From the NCBI GenBank assembly GCA_964019425.1, contig OZ025800.1:569501-633500 (forward strand): a stretch of 64,000 nt of DNA, written 5' to 3'. This DNA is from Flectonema sp. DT1601 (lineage: Eukaryota > Euglenozoa > Diplonemea > Diplonemida > Diplonemidae). This document shows, piece after piece, positions 53,731 through 62,700 of the stretch. Position numbers and translations under genes: made by a program. The notes below the pieces were generated by a model. That model saw only the letters and a program-made list of their open reading frames with translations, did no database searches and was not told the origin of the DNA. Numbering within the stretch: the stretch's first letter is position 1; each line of letters opens with the position of its first letter.

Positions 53731-54249
53731 TGTAAAGTGCGATTCTTGATCACTCAGACTTCTTAATTTGATAAAGAAAAGAAGGTTTCCCCACCAGTGA
53801 GAGTTTTTTTTTTTTGTAACCTAAATGTTATTTTATTACTTATAGACTTCAGTAGCAACCGAATTTAGCACAATTGTTTGAATGATAAAAGAACTGCCTG
53901 ACTCCTTTTGGTTGGTGCATAGCTCTTTGTGTTTTCTTATTATTATTATTTTTTTATTTTCTTTTTCTTTTGCCTTACGAAGCTTTTTTTATGACGGGTT
54001 TCCAAACACCAAATGGAGACGGCAACGATTTCCTTCAACAAGTATATCTGAATGGATCGGAGTGATAGACTCATGAGAATATCCTTTGTGGACTATTATT
54101 TATTTAGGAATTTGTGCATTTGAAAGTTTGTTTTCATGTTATCAAAATAGTTTCTCAGCCAGTCTCAATTAGCGCAACCTGCGAGATGACGTCGATTGAA
54201 GGACTCAATTGTGTGAGTTGATTTGAATGTCTTTTAAATGTGTTAATTT
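53731..54249. other. Short intergenic region
   Basis: AT-rich 3' flank of the glycosyltransferase gene. Nothing coding is supported. Confidence 0.5.
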
Positions 54250-54265
54250 CATTCCCTCTGGACAG
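54250..54265 (+). promoter_or_regulatory. Candidate splice acceptor that sets the deiodinase start
   Basis: CATTCCCTCTGGACAG ends at 54265, inside an in-frame upstream extension that begins with an ATG at 54227. If this site is used, the upstream ATG is removed and translation starts at 54311 (MALEN), which gives the normal length for the family. Confidence 0.5.
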
Positions 54266-54310
54266 CTATTATCTTACAAAAGAATAAAAACAAAAAAAAA
54301 ACAAACAAAA

Positions 54311-55183
54311 ATGGCACTCGAGAATATGGATTTCGACTTAAACAACCCAGCTATTGCCACTCTCTGTCTCGTAAACAGTGTTCTGGTCATCGCATTGATT
54401 GCTTTAGTGCTGAAGAGAAATATTAAACTCCCAAGCAAGTACACTGACACTGAATGGGCGAAAGCTCTTGATGAGAAGGAAGCTGTTGTAACGAAGGACG
54501 CGAGAAGTATTTACAAAGACGCGCAGTTTGTTCCATACCACAACTACCAGAAGTTGGATGTTCCTCAGATGAAGACAAAGGCAAGAGATTTCTACGAGCA
54601 TATCAACGGAAGAAGAACCGTAAGAAAGTACAGCCCAGAAACCTTCCCTGTCTCTATCATCGAAGACTGTGTTAGAGCTGCTGGTACTGCACCATCTGGA
54701 GCTAACTTACAACCGTGGACTTACGTTATTGTCAAGTCATCTGAAGTTAAGAAGCAAATCCAAGAACTTGTTGAAAACGAAGAAGCTGTTAACTACGCCA
54801 AGCGTATGAGAGAGTCGTGGAAGCAGGACCTTCTTCATCTTGGAACTGATGCCACCAAAGCATACCTGTCAGAAGCTCCATATCTCATTTGTGTCTTCAA
54901 GCACACGTACAGAGTTGATGAGGATGGTGAACGTCTTGCAGTGTACTACCCAGAGCAGTCAGTTGGTATCTCTGTTGGATTGTTTCAGGCTGCTCTTCAC
55001 ACTGCTGGTTTAGTTACCCTTACCTCAACTCCAATGGGTGCTGAAACTGGTATTCGTGAAATCCTTGAAAGACCTGAAAACGAGCGTCTGTACCTTCTGA
55101 TGCCAGTTGGTTATCCTTCGGATGACGTAACGATTCCAAACATTACGAGAAAGCCTCTGAGCGAGCTTTGCTTTACTGCATAA
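54311..55183 (+). CDS. IYD: Iodotyrosine deiodinase-like nitroreductase (290 aa)
   Basis: A membrane-anchored flavoprotein of the nitroreductase superfamily. Residues 14-36 form a membrane helix. INGRRTVRKYSPE and APSGANLQPWTYVIV are FMN-binding blocks. The three residues that grip the iodotyrosine zwitterion in human IYD (E157, Y161, K182) are present one position later: E158 and Y162 in NEEAVNYAKRM, K183 in DATKAYL. GLVTLTSTPMGA and LLMPVGYPSDDVTIP match the family C-terminus. Length equals animal IYD (289 aa). Animal enzymes remove iodide from mono- and diiodotyrosine using NADPH; in a protist the natural substrate could be another halotyrosine. The start was chosen after the acceptor at 54265. 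Confidence 0.93.
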   Translation: MALENMDFDLNNPAIATLCLVNSVLVIALIALVLKRNIKLPSKYTDTEWAKALDEKEAVVTKDARSIYKDAQFVPYHNYQKLDVPQMKTKARDFYEHINGRRTVRKYSPETFPVSIIEDCVRAAGTAPSGANLQPWTYVIVKSSEVKKQIQELVENEEAVNYAKRMRESWKQDLLHLGTDATKAYLSEAPYLICVFKHTYRVDEDGERLAVYYPEQSVGISVGLFQAALHTAGLVTLTSTPMGAETGIREILERPENERLYLLMPVGYPSDDVTIPNITRKPLSELCFTA

Positions 55184-56875
55184 GTACAACGTTCATAATT
55201 GATGCTGAAAACTCGGAGGAAAGAGATTTTTTCATGGGAACAGACCCTTCTAGCTCTCATAAAAAAAACAGACTTTTTCTGGATTTTCATCCATCAGCAT
55301 GTTTAACAAAACAAGAAAACGTTGTCAGCTTCGAAGTGCTGTCTGTCGCAACTAATTTGCTTCTTTTACGGTAGTATGATTGTGCCACTTTGTTACTTAA
55401 ATAAGGTTATCAGCTTTCCGCTAGCCAAAATACTCTTTTCGAGTTTTCATTCACCCCGTTATACTTCCTCTCAATTTTAGTTCATTTTTGTTTTCTTTAC
55501 TTGCTTTTTGTATTATTTCCCCACCCCTACTTTTTTTTTTTTTTTTTTTTTGTGAGTTTCAAAGAATGAGGAAGGGAATGGTTTTTTTCTTTTTTGCCTT
55601 TGAAGGGGAAAAGAAAGATTATTGAAAAAGGAAGGTTGGCACCGTTAGGTTGCCTTAATTTTTCTTTTTTTTGTTACTCTCCGAAGTGTATAACGGAGCA
55701 AGAAAAAGATTCCGAGGTTGGTAACGGTTAACTCGTCAAGTTATTTTTCGTAATTACATATTTTTTTCCCGTTTCTTAAAAAAGAATGTCCTTTCCTATT
55801 CTTGTGAAGTTCACGAGAACTTCAATGGTGTTATCGAAGTCTTCAACATCAGGTGCCGATATCCGTCGCAGAATTCTGATCTCTTTTGACAGGTCACACT
55901 CTTGTGAAGGCAGCAGCTGTGAAAACAAGACTCACATTTGATTGTTGTTATCGTGAAGCCAAAGCTTTGAGTTTGTAACAACGAATTAGGATTCTATGGT
56001 CGTCCATACAATGCTCTCTCACGATGATTACATATCAGCTTGGCCGTTATATTATATTTATTTTTTCTTTCATTTTTTTTGTTTTTACGGTAAAGTTAGT
56101 TCCAATATAATTGTTCTACAGGGGAAGGATGCATAACCACCCCTGTTTCAAAATAGGATTTCACAGCGCGGAACAATCAACTACTTGCACAGTAACGCAG
56201 CAAACCACAGATGTGTAACTCGCTTTTTCTGGTTTGTTTCTTGCGTTGGTTCTCCTGTTTTCCTTTTTAGTTAGAATCATGTGATTTCTTCCCTTTCGTT
56301 GAGAACTTTTAATTTTTTTCTTCATTTTTTTTTCCCTTTCTGTTACCGATTACTATGTTTTGATCACGTGAATGGCGAGTCTTTTTGAACAGGAAAGGAA
56401 TGGTTTCTGTCGTCAGTTCGGTGCTGACCGAACCTTTATTCCTGTTCTCTAATCTCATAAAGCTGTCACTGGATCAGTCTTCATCACCTGCGGGACCGTT
56501 TTAGACAATAAAAGCTAAGTCAAAACAAAATTAAAACAAATATAAAACAATATGACATATATTGAAATGTTACCAACCCAGTACATGTTACTATCAGCCC
56601 CACTCCCTACTCACAGAGGTGTAACTCGCCTTCTCTGATTGGTGTGTTTTTCGCCCTTTTTTGTTACTCTACGACGTCTTTCTGAATTTGGTCTTGGTAG
56701 ACCTGGTTTTCTCGTAGAGTATTTGGTGATGTTGAAGTTTCAATGCCATGAGAAGGGGAACAATATCCGTAATTTAATTCTTAAACAGGTTACTTAAAAT
56801 AAAAGAACACTGTCGTCGCTCTCAATGAAATAGTAAAGGTGAGAGTGATGGGGATGCCATATTCTTTATCGACAG
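55184..56875. other. 1.7 kb intergenic region
   Basis: AT- and T-rich. It has two related short pieces near 56197 and 56612 (GTGTAACTCGC) and CACGTGAA/TTCACGAGAAC-type stretches, but no gene is supported. It ends in the acceptor TTCTTTATCGACAG (56875). Confidence 0.5.
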
Positions 56876-56888
56876 CTACTTATATAAA

Positions 56889-57521
56889 ATGGCGGGGGTG
56901 GTACTCCCACCCGGGAAATATTTTGGTCCTTTTCCGGTTGAAGGTACCACCGGACACTACCACGGTGAGGGAGTTGCACTACGAGATCCAGATGGAGATA
57001 TGGTGTTACTACCGGCAGGTAAGTATTTAGGACCGTTTCCTGAAGACGGGGAGGGTACAGTGATAGGGAGAGGCGGGTTACAGCCGCTAGACGACTCGTT
57101 GCCTAACGTGGAACAGCAATCGATGACTAGATTACGTCCAAAACTTCCATCCATCAATTCAAAACTAACGGACGCTGTGGGACTACGAGAACTGAAGCCC
57201 TTCACTGCGTTGCTCAAACGAATTGAGCAATCAAAATCAGCTCCTCGTCGAGCTGGCGAATTCGCAGACATCGACCCCGTCTGGCTGGCCAACATCTGTA
57301 AGAAAACTCCCCGAAAAGGATCCTTCGTATCCTTCAAAGGTGGCGGCCGTTTGGCGGGAGACACGACTTTCAATGACAGCAGTCGGCTAAGAAGAGGAGA
57401 TCAAGGAATCATTGATGACATTAGATACCCAACTGAAGCTGATCAAGTTGTTACTCTCGCCTGCAGCTTTCCTCATTGCGATGGCATTCTACTAACACCC
57501 GCTGATGTAACAGTTTTATAA
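56889..57521 (+). CDS. Unknown 210-aa protein with two LPxGKYxGPFP repeats
   Basis: I do not recognise it. Two copies of LPxGKYxGPFPxxG occur at about residues 6-19 and 41-54, separated by a Gly/Asp-rich linker. They may form a small beta repeat resembling a vault-type or scaffold repeat. Residues about 95-150 include a helical part (LRELKPFTALLKRIEQ), and the C-terminal 60 residues contain DDIRYPTEADQVVTLACSFP. No signal peptide or membrane segment is seen. GC content is higher than in its surroundings, as for the other real genes. The ATG is 13 nt after a good acceptor (56875). Confidence 0.75.
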   Translation: MAGVVLPPGKYFGPFPVEGTTGHYHGEGVALRDPDGDMVLLPAGKYLGPFPEDGEGTVIGRGGLQPLDDSLPNVEQQSMTRLRPKLPSINSKLTDAVGLRELKPFTALLKRIEQSKSAPRRAGEFADIDPVWLANICKKTPRKGSFVSFKGGGRLAGDTTFNDSSRLRRGDQGIIDDIRYPTEADQVVTLACSFPHCDGILLTPADVTVL

Positions 57522-57644
57522 TATTCCTCAGATGAGATGTATTAAATATTCGACTGGTTGCTCTTTTGTTAGAAAAACTTGGGAGGGGTTTCAAGAGGCG
57601 CTAATTTGAATGCTAGCAAACTTTTGTTGAGAAATTTTGTTACG

Positions 57645-57800
57645 TTGTCGTTAGGCCATGCTTTCACACTGTGGATCGGTACTGATGATCGCGTATCGAG
57701 CAAGCTTTTACCCTTATGCTCTACGTGAGATTTCTGTTCTCACTGAGCTTGCCTTAGGACATGCCACCCCAGCTAAACTCCCCACCTGACTGGTGAGGGG
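57645..57800 (-). rRNA. Fragment of large-subunit rRNA (peptidyl-transferase region), antisense
   Basis: The minus strand reads GTCAGGTGGGGAGTTTAGC, TGGGGTGGC, GTCCTAAGG, GAGAACAGAAATCTC, AAGGGTAAAAGC and TGTGAAAGCATGGCCTA in order. These are near-exact matches to the cytoplasmic LSU rRNA core around helices 80-88 (yeast: GTCAGGTGGGGAGTTTGGC, and so on). The hairpin normally lying between GGGGTGGC and TCCTAAGG (helix 81 area) is almost absent. Upstream sequence to about 57955 is GC-rich but does not align clearly from memory. It is probably a pseudogene or an odd rRNA segment, since it sits opposite to the gene direction. Confidence 0.75.
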
Positions 57801-57964
57801 TCACGAGCTGAAGCCCGTTTGTCACACGAGTCCGAAAGGCCCGAAGAGCAGCTGCCGTTCCCCCATCATTGGATAACATCCCCATGGTGACGATCCCAAT
57901 AAAAGTGTTATTTGTGACCTTTTTACGTCTAGCTTCGGTCTGCCTCAAGCCGGGACTCATAATT

Positions 57965-58212
57965 TGAAAATCTTCTTTCGATTTCTTACGTAGCGGTGCT
58001 TCATATTTTTAAACAGAGCATCCTTGAACTTCACTAAAAATATAAAAATATAAAAAAAATATGAAAACTCATATTACCTGTAATGTATTCCTTACTACGT
58101 TGTTGATAGCATTTTTTTTTAAGTTAGTTACATTTTTTATTTTAATATTAGAAACGGTATAACAATAGTTCTGATGTTATTACTGTGGGAATGAGAGATG
58201 AACTGAATTTAA
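57965..58212. other. Short intergenic region before the SH3b/PDZ gene
   Basis: AT-rich, no coding content seen. Confidence 0.5.
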
Positions 58213-58237
58213 TTTTCTCTCTAATCATAATCATCAG
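58213..58237 (+). promoter_or_regulatory. Candidate splice acceptor before the SH3b/PDZ gene
   Basis: TTTTCTCTCTAATCATAATCATCAG, split here as a pyrimidine tract (58213-58222) followed by CATCAG, ends 11 nt before the ATG. Its position and form match the other candidate acceptors in the window. Confidence 0.5.
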
Positions 58238-58248
58238 CATAAAAAAAA

Positions 58249-59781
58249 ATGGAAAACCCATCAGAGTACTGGGCGCAGGTGAAGGGGATGAGCATCCGAC
58301 TCGATTTGGAGCGAAAAGAACTTATCGAAAGAGAGAAGTGTTGCTGTGAGGAATCTCTAACTTCATGGGTTAACTGGGAGTTTTGGAACAGAGGATTAAT
58401 TCAAATAGAGAATGCTGATGGTAGAAAACCAATGGTAGTCGAATCAGAAAACATCTCAAGAATATACGTTATGGGAGAAGAAGACCTCGCATGGCAACGT
58501 CTCGCTTCAAGATTCATGCAAATTGGAATTCCTCGCAGACACATCGTTTTAGCAGGTGCGATATGCAGATGTTCACCAACAGTTGATTCTCGTAAAACAC
58601 TTCGACAGCTAAAAGAAGGACTCGATGTTTATGTTGAAGAAGTAGCCGGCAACTGGGCTCGTGTATCATCTCCAGTAAAGGGATGGGTTTGGAGAACACA
58701 TTTAAAACCCTGTGAAGACCAATATACAGAATTTGAAGAAGACACTGTTGACACTCCAGGGTCGTTTGCTGAAACTCCAGGACACTCAACTCCAAACCTC
58801 GACTCATTAGCTGAAAGTAGAGGAGTTGATAGTTTAACATTTATTGACGATATTTATGATTCTGATTCTCTTTGTGGTTTAAGACCAACTATTCAACAAC
58901 ATCAATCAATCGGATCAAAGACTGGCTCTCACACTTATTCTGATAACGAACGCCGTTCCATAAGCTCTGACTTCTCGTGTATAATGGAAAATTTTGGAAT
59001 TGGTGAATCTGTCGCCATCAGAGACACTATTGATCAACCTTGGATGTACGGCAAAGTCTGCAGAACATTAAACGGAACAGTTCTAATTCAGAGAAATGGT
59101 TTCGCAGGAATGACTTCTTGGAGACATGTAAAACGAGTTCCAATGCAAAAGAATTCAAAGAACGCATCGAATGAAAACGATAAGGTAAAAATGATAACTA
59201 TAAAAAAGAAAGGAAAGGAAGAGAGAATCGGTCTTGAAATCGACCATTCAAAATTAACAGTCACCGTAGTAGCAGAAGGCAGTCCTGCTAAGAGAGCAGG
59301 TATGAAGAAAGGAATGTCCATCAGATCAATTTGTGGAATGAACGTCTCTACGATACTCGACGTCAGGGCGCTACTAAAGCAATCTGGAATGGAATTAGAT
59401 GTTGGAGTTTGTAGTGATGAATGCAGTATTAGTGAATCAGACAGTCAGGGATCAAGTTGTTCCATCACAGCTCCAGTATCACCTCTTCAAGCAACATCAG
59501 GAGTATTGGGTCAGATACGAGGTGATGGATATGCTTGCCTACCACCTGTTGGATTCCAAGGTGGTGGTTGGTGTTGGCCAGTAGCAGCAAACCACTCGAT
59601 CGCTACGAGGTTTGGGTTCACACCTGATATTTACTTCCACTTGTTGTCTTTGCCTGAGTCAACAAAAAAACTACTACTCATTTTATTCAAACATTGCACG
59701 TGTTCTGAGATTCCTCCACAACTCTTTGGTACGATCACTCACTACATTAGATCACCAACGAGTGCTCCATCAGGCGCGTAA
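58249..59781 (+). CDS. SH3b and PDZ domain protein (510 aa)
   Basis: Residues 1-100 are an unassigned folded region with several Trp (YWAQVKGMSIRLDLE). Residues about 103-155 resemble a bacterial-type SH3 (SH3b) domain (GLDVYVEEVAGNWARVSSPVKGWVWRTHLKP, cut here as LDVYVEEVAGNWARV and GWVWRTHLKP). A linker rich in Ser and acidic residues follows. Residues about 247-297 (GESVAIRDTIDQPWMYGKV) look like a second small beta barrel. Residues about 305-385 form a PDZ-like domain (ERIGLEIDHSKLTVTVVAEG, then SPAKRAGMKKGMSIRSICG). The C-terminal 100 residues are unassigned. This is the second PDZ protein in the cluster; partners are unknown. Confidence 0.8.
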   Translation: MENPSEYWAQVKGMSIRLDLERKELIEREKCCCEESLTSWVNWEFWNRGLIQIENADGRKPMVVESENISRIYVMGEEDLAWQRLASRFMQIGIPRRHIVLAGAICRCSPTVDSRKTLRQLKEGLDVYVEEVAGNWARVSSPVKGWVWRTHLKPCEDQYTEFEEDTVDTPGSFAETPGHSTPNLDSLAESRGVDSLTFIDDIYDSDSLCGLRPTIQQHQSIGSKTGSHTYSDNERRSISSDFSCIMENFGIGESVAIRDTIDQPWMYGKVCRTLNGTVLIQRNGFAGMTSWRHVKRVPMQKNSKNASNENDKVKMITIKKKGKEERIGLEIDHSKLTVTVVAEGSPAKRAGMKKGMSIRSICGMNVSTILDVRALLKQSGMELDVGVCSDECSISESDSQGSSCSITAPVSPLQATSGVLGQIRGDGYACLPPVGFQGGGWCWPVAANHSIATRFGFTPDIYFHLLSLPESTKKLLLILFKHCTCSEIPPQLFGTITHYIRSPTSAPSGA

Positions 59782-62700
59782 TTTATATTTTCAATAATGT
59801 GATCTTTTGAAGTCACTTTTGAAATTAAATTTACTTGGCGTCTACTCTGACTGTTGACAGCTGCTGACGATGTGGGTATTCCCATCTTGACAATCTTAAT
59901 TAGTGAAGAGAGAAAAAACATAATCTTCTTTTACTAAATTAAGAACACTTTATTTGACTGCTTATGTGGTTCAGAAGTGAAAGGGTGTTGTTGTTCCTTT
60001 TCTTTTCCCCATTTCTTTTTTACATTTTACGATAGCAGTATTTGCCATCTGGTATTCCTGTAATTCAATTAGTTTTTATCTTTTGCTTTCTGTTCTAAAG
60101 AATGAGAAAGAAAAAAAGGTGGTCGACGAAGAAGAAGAAATAAAGACTTTTTGTCAAACGATGTCACCCTTTTTTTTTTTTTAAAACCTTTTTGAAAATT
60201 GCTTTGTTGATTTGTGTGAAGAGATGAAGCAGATCTCGGTGAGGGGAAAAAAAAAAAAAAAAAAAAAAAAAGGGAATTTTTATTCAAACGATACCTAGCT
60301 TCCCAGTGATGGAACACAACAGTCCTTTTTCTCTCTTCCCTTTTTTTTATTCTTTCTTTCAATCATGGCGTTCTAGTAGCACAGTCCCTTACCCTAGAAT
60401 TCAAATCGAAATCTTCCCGTAGAAGAGTGAGTACTCACCAGCAGTACTCACCAAAGTATTTTATTAAGTCCCTTCAACCCAATTTTTCTATTACTCAAAA
60501 TTGCACAATTTGTAAAAAAAGGTTGGTATTCACAAAGTTGATGAGAAAATCGTTTCGCTCCCCTACCCAATTGTTTCGTTATATTTTAGTTCTGTTTGCG
60601 CATAAACAAAACTGTGGAAAAGTAAATATGGACCTCGCAAGTAAACAACGTGTTAACTTGGAGCGGGTTACTTTTCAGCCGACTGGCTGCAGCTACTAAG
60701 TGGGGGGCCTTCTGGAACTTGTGTGTCTTCCGCCGAGGTGTGTTCGATTGTCTTGTTTTGCAGGTCTACGGTAGCTGGTTTTGTTCATAAAAAAAATATA
60801 ATTTTATGAAATTGGAAAGGGTTTGTTGTTTAACATAACGTCAAGCAGCATGCACGGGCAATTAGAAAGAAAGAAACGAAGACCGTCCTCTTTTGTCTCC
60901 CGACCCTGTGCATTTTGTTCATTTTGGTTTTTTTTTTCTTTTCTTTTTCTTTCGGTTATTTTTTTTCATTATTAATATTTTGGTCGTTTTTGAAAAAAAC
61001 TGATTCGGCATCACCGATGTGGATTTCCATGTAGTCAATTCATACGAAGGGAACGAACAATAGAAATAAAATAGTCCTCGCTACATGAATAAAGACCTCA
61101 ACCGGTAGTTGGTGGGAAGTCTTAATTCTTTACACGAAAGTGATGTTCTTCTGTCTTTGTAAATAGTATAGTTGGGAGTTATAAAGAATGAGTTTTATGG
61201 AAAAAAAAAAACATTTATCAGTTTCCTATTGTTGTGTTTCCCTTTGTCTCTTTATTCACATACCGCTCCAGGCTTGTGCCGTCCCCCTTGTCCCCTTCGG
61301 TTTGTCAATATTTATCTTTCCCCTGCCCCTTAGGCTCCTCCTCCAAAAGAAAATAAAAAAAATAAAAAAACTCACTCAGCTTTAGTTTTTTCAAGGTTTA
61401 ACAAAAAAGAATTCCCAGCAGCGCAACCATTTAGGAGGCAAACGTCATCTTGTCTCCGCAGGTAATATGATTAATTCTTTTGTTTCTGTATTTTCATCGT
61501 TGTGTTTTTTTTCTTCTTTGCTTTCTTTTTCGAACTCAACACTTCCCCTTCCCTAAGAGTACTTAAATTATTATCTTTTTTATTTTCTTAAAGGGGGCTG
61601 ACCTTGCAGCTTCCCCCCCCTGCTAGCAAATACATATTAATTATGTTACTACTAATTGGCGATGAAAAAAAAAGAAAAAAAACTTCAAGAAAATACATAA
61701 AACTGCTGTCTTTGTAGTGATTAAGTTAGTGGGGCATCTCTTTTCGCGGAGCATAGTATCAATTGCCTGTGGAGTATGCGTTCCCCTGACTACAATGGGC
61801 CAAACATTTCATTGTTATTTTTTCATCTGGTCTCGTTCCTCTGGTGTTGTATTCTGTGTGCGCTTTTAACTGTTTTTCAATTAGTAAATTAAATGTTAGG
61901 GTTGCGCAATTGATTTCCCCTCCGAATCTTACTTCTACTCTAGCTGCCACTTTGTTTCTCTCTTTATATGGCTTTTTTTTTTGTATTTTTTTCATCCTTC
62001 GTTTTTTTTTTTTTAAAAATGGTTTTTTTGTGTATTTTTCATTAGTTCATTTATTATTTTTGTTGTTTTTCTTTTAAATCCCCCCCATCACCACAAAAAA
62101 AAAAAAAAAAAAAAAAGTATTAATTTACCCAGTGTTGTTCCTTAAATTAAGGTTTCTTGCAAATCCTGTTTTGAGACCCCAAAGAAATGTAGATTTTATT
62201 TTTCCTATCTCTGATGGTTGTTTTTTTTTGATAGGTGGCAAGGCTAAATGAAACAATAAAAATTTCATTTGTTTTTTTTTCGATGGTGAAATTATTTCAC
62301 ACTCTTAGTTTTCTTTATACTTGAGTTCTGGTACACATAAAAGTACAAACAGTATTCTCACTAAGTAAGTGACGTTCAGACTTCTATTCAATAGTGGAAG
62401 GAATTTTTTTTTGTTTTGTTTTTTTTTTATTATATTCATCCCCTCCTTCCCTTTACATTTTCTTCATTAAATTCGAATCGTGTATCAATTATTGAACTGT
62501 GGCAAAGTAACCCGCTCTGCAATCATCTTCCATTTGTGTTGGTGGTTGCTCTCTGTTGGTAGTCGCTCTAGGGAGTCAAGCTTGGATTTATTTCTAAGTT
62601 GATGCTCGGTGAGCGATGCAAAATTATGTTTGTCCTAAGATTCACAAAAATTGTCTGGAAATATCTCCGACAACTTGCAAAGAGTAGCGAAACCGCTGTT

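Noticed and set aside
57754-57960. 68-aa minus-strand ORF
   Set aside because: It overlaps the LSU rRNA-like fragment, which explains the higher GC and the open frame.
60427-60699. 90-aa frame with a CxxC motif
   Set aside because: No ATG at its start, AT-driven composition and no acceptor.
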